Shown here: one piece after another, positions 1 through 12,706 of the stretch
Position numbering within the stretch: position 1 is the stretch's first letter
How the letters are laid out: each line of letters begins with the position of its first letter
Source of the DNA: Bugulina stolonifera
Taxonomy: Eukaryota; Bryozoa; Gymnolaemata; Cheilostomatida; Bugulidae
Length of the DNA: 64,000 bases
Direction: 5' to 3'
Assembly: GCA_935421135.1 (NCBI GenBank)
Contig: OW285190.1
Location: 9,992,501-10,056,500 of the forward strand
The notes under the pieces: model-generated
Told to the model about the DNA's origin: nothing
Databases searched by the model: none
The model's input: only the letters and a program-made list of their open reading frames with translations
Translations under genes and position numbers: made by a program

Positions 1-1126
1 CTAGTTCAGGTGCTTTAAGTGTTCTTGGCAAGATATCCTACTGCTCTCTAGAACTACAAAGTTTATTGGGGAGTCACCTAGTCTGTATGCCTGCAACAAC
101 ACACATTTGTGCATGAGTCAGAATCTATAACCAGGTTAAACAGACAAGTACAGGGTAACTCACAGTAATATTTGGTCATCTATAGATTTTGTGTACGTGC
201 TATCAATGGCAGAAATTGGAATACACTGAGATGCAAAAATTTTCTCGTAAACCACTTCAAGCAATGAGAGTGATAAAACATCAGCATTGGACTGTTACGC
301 CAGCAGTTCAACATATCAAATAGAAGGCAATAATTAACTAAATACCAAATCATTGAAATAAAAATCATTGTTACTATTGTAAATCAACTGTTAACTGCCA
401 TGTACGTAATTACTTCATGCAAATGAGATGACAACTCTCAAGTTCAAATATGGTAAAATTTCTATGAAAACGAATATTTTAGACGATTAGTTCAAATTCT
501 GGGTGCCATTTTGATAGCATGACAACAAATAAGAAGCCAATAGAATGATGCTGAGGAAGGACAATTCCAAACCAATCAGCCTAACTTCCACAAGGTCCTC
601 ATAATCTCTAATATGGGGCCGGGCCGGTGGCCATGACTATCAAGAAGCTAGTCATGACTGATCTTTGTATACAGAAAGAAATATACAAGCAACTCATAAG
701 CCATAAAGTATGGCAATGAGAGAAAGATAAGTGGAAATGCATCGGCAACCTCTGCAAAACGCATGCAATTTCTGTGAGCTTGATGCAAGAATAGTGTTTA
801 TGCTTTAGGGACTGATTCCAAGAGAATATAGTAACTACTGATTTCCAAAATAACTAGAAAATGATTTCCAGTATCGTCCAGTTGTTAATTTATGGTGGAT
901 AAATGATGCTATAATAGCCAATAAACCCTCTGAATATAATGTGTAATTATATCATCTACATAAGTTATTATCACACAATCAATGTGAATACTAGGAACTC
1001 TATTGCAATAAATACATCAGTAGTTATTTTTGTGTTTCCTATAACACACTATTATATACATATACACACATTAAGCTGAACATATAAGTCAAGATAACCA
1101 ATTGTATATGTATATGTCTATGTATA
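1..1126. other. Intergenic, nothing recognised
   Basis: AT-rich sequence with no open frame that looks coding and no splice-bounded exon on either strand. It lies downstream of the MEIOB stop codon, so part of it may be 3' UTR of that gene. The longest open frame (180-368, minus) has no family resemblance and is treated as chance. Confidence 0.6.
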
Positions 1127-4100
1127 CTATACATATTTAATGGTGAAGGACCAGTTCTTGATTAGTTGGAGGAAGTGCTGCACACCCACCTTTACAATAA
1201 ACCGGCATCTCTCAAACAGGTATCTCCATTTTAGTAGAGTTTTCTCTTCGTCCGGTAGCTGTGCAAACTGGTTGGCCTGAAAATGAATGGGATGTATTTG
1301 TATGCATGTGCTAGAAAAGTTATAGCACTGTGTTACACCCGTTTGAGTAAGATAATGTAACTATACAGGTGATGCAAGATTGCTGGGACTTCCTTCATAA
1401 TGCCAGGGCTTGCTATTGGCCACTGCACTTTAGTTTTGCTGATATACTGAAGGGAGTTATGTTATATGCAGTGACAATAATGTAATGATGTTCAATTTAT
1501 GGATATTTAGAAATAAAAATATTTTAATAATGTATTTCAATGAGAATAGAACACCAATATCAATTTTTTCAACACAGCATCATGTAGTACACAATGCAGC
1601 CACAAATGAGTATGGGCTGTCAAGGTGCATCGCTCCACATCAATGTAAACAGTCTAATCAAGTGCAAGGTAGTGAGAGTTATCTTTCCGTTATTGTACAA
1701 ACATACAAGAGTGCATAACTCTTCATGTATACACAATTTAATGTTTACATCCAATCTTTAGGCAAACAAATCATTATGCAGAAACTTCAATGACTGCTTT
1801 TAACCTGTTACTAACATCAGAGTCTCTCAATGATAATATAAAAATAACTTCAACATGATATAACGGGAGAATGTACCTTGTACTGTAGCATAGTGGACAC
1901 TGTCTCAGCTGATATCTTACAGTTGGTCAGAGTACCAGTATAGTCCGAGATCTCAACCTTTAGACTGTAGAACATCTCCCCTGCTTCAGAGAGGTCTGCT
2001 ATGTCACACCTCATACAGTCATAGTTACTGCACTTACCACTTACTATAGAAGGTAACATCTTCCCACACTCACAGCTAGAAGTAACAGTAACAAGGTGAA
2101 GACAACTCTCTAATACCTACAAGAATCTCTACTGAATATCAGCATGATCACTTTGAATGGAATACAAGCCCCGCCCCCACCCAATAGGATTTGTCAGACA
2201 GCCTTCCATGTACTTGCAGGGAAAGAATGGAGAGTAATACAGAAGCTGTGGCTCCAGGGTGACTAATATTGAATCCAATCTTATTCATACCAGGCGTGGT
2301 ACTGTGTACAAGTACAAAGAGTTGACAACTACACTCAGGGATTGTGAATTTTTTTCAGTATTAAGAGTTATTTCCTCCTGATATTGTTAACAGGGCAAGA
2401 AAACAAATTATGATGTGGTACACATATACCACACATCTTTTTATGATTAGAAAATATAAATCAAGCCTTGCTAAATTTATATAGTCAACCAGTAGATGAA
2501 AAAATATATTAGAACGTCAAGTCATCAGGAATATCTTCCGAAATAAGGCGTTACAATGCCATAATAATTAATTAGATATTCGTTCATAGGACAAGACAGC
2601 AAAATAATAGATACATGTAGTAGTAGTTACACATGTTTACTAATGTAAGTTGATAGTATATCACAGTCTAACCTACCACTTAGCAGACAGGACCCTATCC
2701 AGTGATCCATCTATATCAAAGGAGCTGAGGAAACCATATATAACAGCATACTCAGAGTTGTCAGCTCTTAGCTGTTCACATAACTTCACAAACTCGTACA
2801 CAGTGTATTCTGATCTCACTGTAGACACTAAAGTATAAAATTATTTATGCTGTTTCACATAAAGTTATACATGTGTGCATAATATGTACACTGCACTCTA
2901 ATAGCCAAGTATGTACATGTACATGCTTGGATATACAGTATACAGTGTACAGTAGCGTTGTATGAATATCTAATATATAATATACATGTGTATATATATC
3001 GCTTAGATATTAAACCAAGCTCATCTTGCTGTTCCAAGAAATGGTGAAAATTAGATTTTAGTTTTCCTAGTAGTTTTTATCAACTGGGTATAAAGCATAT
3101 TCAAGTGAAAATTTAAAACATCAGCTACATAAATTTAGTTGCTATATATATAGTAGTACTTCTACTCTGCTAGCAAACTGACTTAGGAGTTGCAGTATTG
3201 AACATACAGTCAATACATACTGTTCATGTGCTACATGAATACATACGGTAAACACATACAGTCAATACATACATGTACATGTGCTACATGAATACATACG
3301 GTAAACACATACAGTCAATACATACATGTACATGTGCTACATGAATACACACAGTAAACACATACAGTTAATACATACACGTACATGTACAATTGTGCTA
3401 CATGAATACACACAGTAAACACATACAGTTAATACATACATGTACAATTGTGCTACATGAATACACACAGTAAACACATGCAGTCAATACACACAGCCAA
3501 TACATAAGTTGCACATACATACATGTGCACATACGTAACACATACAATCAATGTTTTGTAGAGCCAGTGGTTTCTCTCCATCATCATCAGGCCAAGTGAC
3601 TGTCTGGGCAAACTGATACAGAGCTGCACCTTTTCTTGTATCTATAAAACATGTTACAGTGTACCAGTATCACACACCCGAATCGAACAGCATTATTAGT
3701 AGAGTACACTTTACCTTTGACAACAGTGAAGTTCCTTCAAATTATTTTATTCTGCAATAAATAATTAGCACCGCAAAGTAAGAAAATAACGATTGAACTT
3801 CAGAAATCCAATTCTCCACAATGAAATGCGAAGCATAGACCAAGATCCTACCGGGATTGAGTATGAATATGGATTTACTGGAGGCTGAGGCTACCACCCC
3901 TTTCTTAAAGTTATCATAGGAGACTTTGACATCAACTACGGATAGTACTGAAAGTAAAAAATGCAGAATAATAGATAGCATTAGCCAGATAGGGTGAACA
4001 TATTGTAGGTGTGTAATACATACATACACAGCGCACACATACACATTATACACATACAGCATAGTGTACATATAAATGCATAAATATATGTACTAACCCG

Positions 4101-7100
4101 TCTCATTTGTCTGCCAATGCTCTGAGAACTGTATCATCTCATTACTCCACCTTCAAATAGTAATATTATATACAACTACATTGTATATCATTTATTATGA
4201 GGTATCATATTTCTCACTATTATAATTGTGAGGTAAATTCTTGCTCAAGAGCCACAAACTATATGAATATATAAAATAAAAATTGACACAAAAACACACA
4301 CAGATATAATAATGAAAGACAGTTGGCAATGGGCAATGACTCCACCAATACCACCCACTCTGAATGTACTACCAAATGGGAGTTATCACCCCTTCAACTT
4401 GGAGACCACACAAAAATTCCATATAATCATTCGTTGTTAGTGTTAGTTGTTAGTGTACACTGTAGTTACAATATGTTATAAGTACAACAATCCACTACAC
4501 AAAAGTTCTACAGTCATATAACATTTGTCTCCAAATCAAAGGTAAGACAACTCCAGACTGTCATCACAGGTGACATTATAATTATCATTAAGTACACTGT
4601 ACAGAGAGTGGTTGTAGTTATCATTGAGTGAATTGTATAGAGAGTGGTTGCAGCATGTAAGTCTATGATATTCACAGAGGAGATAACTTACAGTACAAGG
4701 TGAAAGAGCTGTACCTGCTGGTCAAACAGTTTAACCTCCCGAAGGTGCATCTTCCTTCCTGAACTCTTGGATATTATAGATTTAGCAGCACCTACCTATC
4801 CAGTCACAAAGGTAATAAAGGCATTTAGAAATAATATTCAATATGATTGCACATCTGAATTGAATGGCCTGCCTAGTTTGAAGTTGTCTTTTCTGTTTAG
4901 CAACGCATGTGCACACATAACCTACTCGTCAATTATGACACAAAAAATGTACAATGTACAATGTATGTGAAACAATACTAACTCACTCACCATTAATAGA
5001 CTATGTTCAAATCATGTATTTAAACTATACCACTACTTATGGCTTCATAACTTCATAAAGTGAAAGCTATTTATAGAACTTACTGATCTCACTACTGCAG
5101 TGAAGCTAACAAGATCATTGCCCAGGTTCCTAATGTTGCTGATTATTTCAGAGAGGGTGTAGATGGGGCCCGGTGTTTGAAGAGGCATGTGTGCTAGCCT
5201 AGTGTGATCATCAACCATAGAACCTTCATACTGAGATATAGAGCCATGTGTCTCGTTCAACACTATCTGACAGGGACTGGAATATATAATTCACCAAGAA
5301 ATAGAACAGGAATTATACAAATTCAAGATTGTATATAGGTTAATGCCATAAAAATATCATGTACATGTGTCAGCTGTAAATGTAGTAATAGATTACCTTT
5401 AATCAATATGCAAGTAGCATGCAGATTTAACCAACGAAATAACTTGATTCTCGATCCTAATTATACACTACTACTTTACACAAACCACTCTTTTCTACAC
5501 TAAAAAGTAAAATGTCCTACAGCACCTGGCAACTCAGCACTAGAACACAGGCTATTACACAATATATACAATAATGACACGCAGCATGTCTATTCACGAT
5601 ACCTTGGTGTCCACGGTCTGTATCGGTCATCATGTGGTTGTTTTTCCTTTACATTACACCCTGATACTTCAACTGCAAATCAAGAGTCAGAATCTAGCTA
5701 ACAGATTAGACATACATGTAGATAGATTGTACATATGCACATGCAATAACAAAACAATACTGTTAGAGTTACATAATTACGTGTAATAACATTCAACAAT
5801 GAGTAGACATCGGCTTATTTTAGCCATATTTTGTAAATTTAGCAATAGATGATCTAGATGTAGGCCTACACGATATGTAACAGACCCAGAAAGGGAAGTA
5901 TGAAGGCTAGATGATTATAATTTAAAGTTGCCCCCTCCTAATTAGACTTGCCACCTGGGAGAGCACAACTGCAAATTGTAATAATAACCCAAATTATATA
6001 AAAATTTGGTTCAATATTGCACAATTTTGTGTAGCCTTATATATAAAATGCGAAATAAAATATTGTAAAATGAAGAACACATAAAAGACGTGAAATAACA
6101 TATACAAGTATATCCATCCAAAGGAGATGATAAATGAAAGCATCTAGTAAATCCTGACTGATGTACATGAACAAAAGCGGGTTGGCTTAGATTTTATACT
6201 GTGTGGCCTGTGGATATACATGTAGAACATGTAACTTTTGACTGAGGAGAAATGGTAATTAGTAGTTGTATTGCTTTTGGCTATTCAGCTACGCTAGCTT
6301 TTTCAGCTATCGCTGTATTGAGAAATCATATCTGGGATAAGAAGTCAGAAGTAAAGTTGGGATCAACTCAGGTATGTTGCTACACTAATCTGCATGTTCC
6401 TAATTTTTGCTTCTATTTACAAAACTACCCATGACTGGTGCATGGAGTTGAAATGCTAAAAATTGTCATACAAGACTGGATATCAGTCACACATATCATC
6501 AGTGCTCAAAGTGTACGGGCTCGCCCAGGCTCGGCGAGCCTGTAAGAAATCATCATGCCCGCACCCCAACCCACCCCATCTCAGAGCCTGTAAGAACTGC
6601 CATACATTTTGAGCACTGCATATCATTCTATCTTTTTAACTATCTGGAATAAAATGCTATCAAATTGCTATTATTTTCAATTTTGTACTTCATCTAACAC
6701 CATCATCAAATAAAACTTAATTTCTAGTTTGCCTAAAACACACCAAATTATACACATCGTGTTACATTTACATGTAGATCCCCATATTGCATATTTTGTT
6801 TTGTTATCAGAGTTTCTAATATGTTTAAATAAAAACAACTGAGTATGCATTTGATTATGATTACATAAGGAGCAGCCTAACACTTGCAGTAGTAGTATGT
6901 TAACATATTAAAATGTTTAATTTACTACAATTCAAAGCGTAAAAAGGGACTTTATGAATCTTCACTAGAGGCAAATAGTAGCATGCAACTTACTTTAACT
7001 TACCGATGTCACCAATGAAAAAGCTTGCAGCAATATTATTTACACTATCCGGTTTTCCCCAAAGAGATATGTTGATGTAGTCAAATGGAGAATCACGGAG

Positions 7101-8097
7101 AGTGAAGCTTAGCACACACCTTGGTCCGCTATCCGCTAAAACAGTAGTACTAATTGCATACTACATGTAAAACAACTTTAACATTCAATTAGCACTTGAA
7201 AGCATGATGACTATTTTTAAAACTTTAATCAAATCTCTAAAACTGTTATATACTCATAGTTACATGTGTATCGACTTGCACTATATAAAATGCTCAACTA
7301 CAGAACTGGGTCTCGTATAATTCCATTAAATCAACTTACAACCGTCTTTTGCTTCAAAGGTTCTAGGATCTTCCTTAGCCATTATGAAACCAACTATTGG
7401 CTAAAATTAAATGAACAAGCATACCAAGATATCATGTGTCATGCTCACTACGGTGCTACTGCAACTGACATAATAACGACTAACTACTAAGATGTCTTGA
7501 TGCATTTAAACTGTAACGACAGAAACTATCTGGTAAGACATACCAATGACAGAGGTGTATTCCCAAGAGGTTTCTGTATAGTATATATAATATAGCCAAA
7601 CCTCACCGCTAACATTGTGTATACAACTCTACCCTACAGCAACTATTCGATGATAATTCTAAACCAGCAATTTAATTGCTTTAAAATATTAAAAAACATA
7701 AGAGGAAGATTCTTACCGATGTGAGAATTCCAATTTCAAGATTGTTAATAGCTGTGGATATTGACTTTTGCGCATTTGAAGTTTGAGATTCTACTCTGCT
7801 TGACATCCCAAAATCTTGGTCCACTTCAAAGTTGAACTGCCGTTGCCGAGCTGGTGGCCCATTGCTATTAAATCCTGAAGAGATAAAGTCTGAAGAACTA
7901 TGATAATTTTTTGTTTGAAAATCATTTGGAATCCATTGTTGGTGGTTGTGGAATTCATTTCGGGATTGAGACCTCTGAGGGAAGTTAAGTTTTGGTCCCT
8001 TCAATGGCTGCTGTGATGATGCAAATCTATTGTGATTAGCGTTGCCTTGGTAAAGCATATTCGTTAAACTGCAAATAATATAAAACAGAGTCATCAT
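1127..8097 (-). CDS. MEIOB: MEIOB, meiosis-specific OB-fold ssDNA-binding protein, 12 exons
   Basis: Exons (minus): 7717-8097, 7340-7400, 7004-7135, 5603-5672, 5084-5276, 4692-4765, 4098-4150, 3852-3947, 3546-3641, 2677-2827, 1877-2075, 1127-1276. All introns are GT-AG and phases agree, giving 551 aa. MEIOB is an RPA1-like protein that with SPATA22 binds single-stranded DNA in meiotic recombination. Visible landmarks are FTLRDSPFDYINISLWGKPD in the first OB fold, a zinc ribbon (Cys 436/437, 439, 451, 456, 459) and the DYTGTL strand after it, all collinear with vertebrate MEIOB. The first about 120 residues are Q/N/S-rich, extra to the family and probably disordered. The start is uncertain: a strong acceptor (ttatttgcag) lies inside the first codons, so translation may begin at Met 14 (8058), with an upstream non-coding exon. 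Confidence 0.93.
3205..3545. repeat. Minisatellite, about 53-61 bp unit, 5 copies, in a MEIOB intron
   Basis: Five imperfect copies of a unit containing acatacagtcaatacatac and gtgctacatgaatacatacgg. It lies in the intron after MEIOB exon 9 and runs up to the donor of that exon (3540-3545), which is itself an acatac motif of the array. Confidence 0.85.
6492..6626. mobile_element. Short hAT-like MITE with 8-bp target duplication
   Basis: A 119-bp element (6500-6618) starts CAGTGCTCAAA and ends with the matching inverted repeat TTTGAGCACTG. It is flanked on both sides by CATATCAT (6492-6499 and 6619-6626). An 8-bp duplication and CAG...CTG ends are typical of the hAT superfamily. There is no coding capacity. 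It sits in a MEIOB intron. Confidence 0.85.
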
Positions 8098-8640
8098 TAT
8101 GTCCTGGTTTGACTATCAGCGACAGCTACGGTTGCTAATCGCAATGTGTGTTGATATACATAATGTTATGCAGACTCCAGTAACAAGGAAAGCGTTTGCA
8201 AAGGAAGTAGTTGGTGTGGTTTCTTCTCCATTTTTATTTACAACCTTCTGTACAATTGCAAGATTTTTCTGGCAACTCAAGTTACACAGAGGTTCAGCAT
8301 TTTATATTTCTCCAAATTGTTCCTTTACAAATGAATAAATTCAAACAAAACCTTCTGTACTTGCTTACACCCAAATGCCATTCTATAGGAGAAATATTTC
8401 ATTCAAAAGTTGCAATTTTTGGTTAAGATAGGCTAGACTCAGTAATGTAATAAATAATATTAAATTACATAAGCTGTATTATCATTTGTTATAAATTTCC
8501 CACATGTATGTACATACATGTACAATTAATTCAATTATCTTATTTTATTTAGCTAATACTGCTGTCTGTGGTACAGGCGACTAGGACAGAAGTCGAAGCA
8601 TCTGAAAAAAATTACCTAAATTATTAATAGATAAATGCAG

Positions 8641-9262
8641 GGTTGGTACGTTTAAAACAACTGTTTTTAAACCACTACTGTCGCACCATTCAATATTTGC
8701 AAATAATCTTGTTCATCCTTTTTCAGTAAGATTGATGTGTTGTTTGTCTTTGTAAACCTAGCAGCTGCCAAGAAAACCCTATTTTAATATTGGCTGATTT
8801 CACCTTCATTCAGCCTATGCTGGGAATTTTGGAAGCTCTCAAGCAGTTAATATAAAACTGTGCTACAGAGATAGCCATAGGACTTGCAATGCATTGCATT
8901 GTTTTTTGTGGGCATGACCCTAACTTACTTATTCATCACTGTGCACAAGAGTTATTTATAGAATGACAGTTAGTGTTGGCTCAATAAGATTACTGGGCTA
9001 TTTGATGTTAGTAGCTTACCTATGTACATAAGTTACAAGTATAGACTTAGGACAGGTATAGCCATAGGAACTTAACAGGTCTCAATGCTGAATGGAGGTC
9101 ATAATAGCCAATATTCAAATGAGTTTATCTTGGCTGCCACTAGGTTTACAAAGACAAACAGCACATCAATCTTCATGAAATAAGATGACCAGTATTCTTT
9201 GCAAATATTGAATGGTGAGACAGTAGTGGTTTAACATTGTTTTAAACACCATTTAAAACAGC
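8641..9262. repeat. Foldback (long inverted repeat) element
   Basis: The left arm (about 8641-8830) reappears as its reverse complement at about 9080-9262. Shared blocks include aaaccactactgtc, accattcaatatttgcaaa and tttgtctttgtaaaccta. The arms are about 180-190 bp and imperfect, so the element is old. The left edge reads cagggttgg, which resembles hAT ends, but I found no clear partner edge or target duplication. Confidence 0.75.
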
Positions 9263-10557
9263 AATAAAAAACAAAAAACGTTTTTGTATTTTTTGGTCAT
9301 TTTCAGTTGCGCATATCAAAGTTTGTACACTACTCATGAATGACATACCATTGATGTGAGAAGGAATAGTTTGGTTGATTGTCTAGAGAGTTACATCCAG
9401 AATTGGAGCATTTTTATATATTCTTACTGAAAGTATGTGATGAGCATAAAGACAGATTATGTAATGCTGAGAATATTAAGCACATAGTCAACAACGACAA
9501 CAACAATTGCTGAATGTGTGCATTTTCATCCACAGTCTTAACTTCGCATTATGATCATATTAAACTATTCAATATTCTATGCTTCTTTCATGTTATCGGA
9601 AGGAGTTAATCAATATAATATTTCTGCCAGCTATCTTTCTTTAATGTAATGTAGTGTATTGTACATACACAGCATATACAAAGCAGAGCATACCCTTTCC
9701 TTTATTTTGTTTAAAAACAAATATTTTTAAACAAAAAACGTATTACACAAAAAAAACATGTTTATTTTTTATTTATTTTTAATTTAAAAAAACAGTTTTT
9801 TTCAACCTTCACCTTGTATACATGTATCACCATTATGATTATACAAGAGCTATTACTAAACTCAAACTGTGCAAAAGAATTAATACATATTTTAACATTA
9901 TGGGTTAGGTATAGACTATAGATAGTATAAAAATTAAAGACAAGATCGATAAAGAGAGACCTCAGAATTTTGAGCAGAAGGTGGACGGTTAGCCTTTGTT
10001 TCTATTAAATAATGTTCCATTGACATTTAGAATTTCAATTTCTATTCTCTTGGTGTTTGACATTTAGAAACTAAAGCTAATATGATGTCTGTAAACATTT
10101 CTGCCATATCTTTATTTATTTACAACAATAGTGCTCTATTGTTAGGTCAAGGCTGAAAATCATCCTGGTTTCCGGTGACGGAAAATACTATTGGCAGTGG
10201 GTTGTTGCTTATGGTAGATTGGTCCTCACAATTTATCGTGGCACTATTGGAACGAATGAGACAGCATTAACCAATTGTATAAGTGCTAGACTTTTAAACT
10301 AATGAGAATGTGTATAAAGTAGGCTGTTAATAAATTTTTTATGCGCTTCTACAAAGTTTCATCTGCATTGCAGTTGGTAATTAACTGAGCTATCAGCATT
10401 CAGCTACAAAAGTCTCAAGTCTTTTTGTTGGTTTCGGTTATATACTCATTACCATACTACTACCTTATTCATTCAGTATTTTCCGCTACATTGTTCAAAT
10501 TTAGATCAATGCGATATTAGCCTATTTTCTCATGCCTCTACGCAATATCCTAAGGTA

Positions 10558-11459
10558 GGTACAAACAGAGAGTAAAAGCTAAAAGGGGAAGGAGGCTCGT
10601 CTTTGTAAACCTGTATATATGTTACAATGGGCTTCTGGTGTTCAATGTGCGCCTCCGGCAATTGGAAACTTTGTGGCAAGATTGTAAGCGCCATTCAAAA
10701 ATATTAAAATTAACACAAAGCTAAAGCTTCCAAGCTAACTATTTTTATCCAGATAATAAATTAAATAAACATACTAAGCTAGCTTTCAATTGCCTCAATA
10801 CAAACCACTTCAAAGTCTCTTCAATTATTATTGTATAAAGCCCGTCTTCGGGTTAAAAATCTGCGCTCTGAACACATCACATGTCTACACTTTGTAAGTG
10901 TAACAACTGTGATCAACACACCATAATTTATTTACATGTAGAATCAGACTTGCTGAAGTTGGAAGGCTATAATTAAAAATAAAATCTTAACTATTTCATA
11001 ATAAAGAAATTACAATAAAGTTCAAATTCTGGGAAAACACGCTAAATTTGGGTGACACTTCTCTCCCTACGAATTTGTGTTAGCCAACATCTAATGCTAA
11101 AGTTATAGCTGGGGTTCTAGTAAAGTTGGTAGACTGGTAAGTGAGCTACTGCAACAGCCCTTATTAAATGTAAAAAATGCTATAAAACCTAGGTTACTTC
11201 ACATGAGTTTGTCATCGCAAGAAAGTATTAGCTATGTGATTGGCTACAATCACAGTGACACATTTAGCGCTAAACTCCACTATCACAATAATATTAGTGG
11301 CGTTCGTGTTAATATTAGCCTAATATACTGGCGAAGTTGTCCACTCTCTGCAGTAAACGTTCAGCGACTCAACTAAACACATTTAGATACCGAGGCAAAC
11401 ATCGAACACAGATTTCTCAAAGACGAGCCTCCTTCTCTTCTTACTCCTTGGTACAAACA
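10558..11459. mobile_element. MITE with inverted ends and 10-bp target duplication
   Basis: An 882-bp element (10568-11449) carries inverted ends sharing GAAGGAGGCTCGTCTTTG (left block near 10588-10605, right block near 11418-11435). GGTACAAACA flanks it at 10558-10567 and 11450-11459. It has no open frame. A 9-11 bp duplication suggests Mutator-like transposition, which is an inference. Confidence 0.75.
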
Positions 11460-12035
11460 ATGAAACATCAACAGAACATACATTAGATTAATTGATCATC
11501 ATCATTAATTTGATTAATTAATGTTATTGAAACATATTAAACCAAATTTAAATTATTTAAATTGCTATTTTATACCCGTTGTTGCTCTAGATTCTAGAAC
11601 CTGAATATTCTGTTGCTTTTTGAGATTAGGCTAGCTACCTGTTGTTCTATCATCTCATGACTATTAGTATTAGGCCTATTTTGTCATTTTATGATTTGAA
11701 AGTTTGAAGATGCTTTTACCTCGCATTGCAATGAAATTGCAGCTTTTTGTTCTTACTGTGGCTTCCTGTTGAAGTAAAGTCATTTTGAATTTTTTTTCAA
11801 TCAAGTTCTTAGGTTACACATCTCTTCTTGGTGGGTGTCTAGCCACTATTTTGTACTTTGTAAGCTAAGCGTGGAACTAAACACCATTGTGGGTAATTAT
11901 TTTCCCTAGATGGTTGAAAATTAAATTGTCTAGCTGTGACACTAGTTGGTTTATTTCACATTTAATTACTTGGTTGTGATCGTAATCATTAACCTATATT
12001 TTTAAAATATAATGCAGTTGATTTCGCTGTTTTAG

Positions 12036-12577
12036 GTACTTTCTCCACCAACGTCAAGATGAGATTGTGAAGAAGGTAGATTGATTAAATTGTAAATTAT
12101 TAGAGTAATTCTGATTTTATTCGTATTATGAGAGTTTATGTTCCTAATTTGCAAGCTAAGATACTGTTTTATCATCCTTGTGCTGTTTAAAATTTGACTT
12201 ACTTTACATGTTGCAGCTTGCTGACTCGGGTCCTATGCGAAGAGCTGCTAAATACACGGCTTTCTGGTATTTACGAGCAAGGCAAGAAGGTTTGTGTCTG
12301 AGTATATTTTATTATTGGGGATTTAGTTGGGTTTATCACATTCACTCCAACAATCATTCAATACTTTTCTGTAACTTGTCTTCAGAATATTCACCTAGTA
12401 TGCTCTTTTATTCCAATTTCACATCAATCATACTGTGTGCAACATATTATAGGTAGTCGTTATATAAAGAGTAAGGAAGGGGACCTTAAGGATATATCTG
12501 GACGTTTGGAAAGGTTTAAAAAAACATTCGAACAGGAACTCGAAAAGGAAAAGAAGAAAACGAATGGCAAAAATTAG
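12036..12577 (+). CDS. NCBP2AS2: NCBP2AS2 (KRASIM)-like microprotein, 3' exons
   Basis: Exons 12036-12075, 12217-12289 and 12453-12577 join in phase. The product contains KKLADSGPMRRAAKYTAF, then a charged helix with GRLERFKKTFEQELEKEK. Both blocks match human NCBP2-AS2 in order and spacing (its SRPIRRAAQLTAF and RAERFRDAFTQEL segments). The human protein is a roughly 100-aa microprotein reported to interact with KRAS. Here exon 12036 begins in mid-codon, so a first coding exon of about 5-10 residues must lie upstream; I could not place it. The F-box gene starts 130 bp after the stop. Identity rests on motif order over about 60 residues. Confidence 0.78.
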
Positions 12578-12706
12578 GATGATAGTTGGTAGAATATAAT
12601 GTAACTCTGCTCTAACATACTCTCTGTACATAGGTGTAGTTAGCTTATCATAAATTATATCTATAACTTATATAACATTAGAACCGTCCTACTTTTGGTC
12701 CTGAAT

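Larger units (their letters stand above)
8098..12035. other. Gene-free spacer between MEIOB and the NCBP2AS2-like gene
   Basis: No coding exon was recognised on either strand. It contains a foldback repeat (8641-9262), A/T-rich low-complexity tracts near 9270-9800 and a MITE (10568-11449). The missing first exon of the NCBP2AS2-like gene should lie in its right part. Confidence 0.6.

Noticed and set aside
11710..11772. Possible first exon of the NCBP2AS2-like gene (MLLPRIAMKLQ...)
   Set aside because: No donor in the required phase before its stop codon, and no resemblance to the expected short N-terminus.
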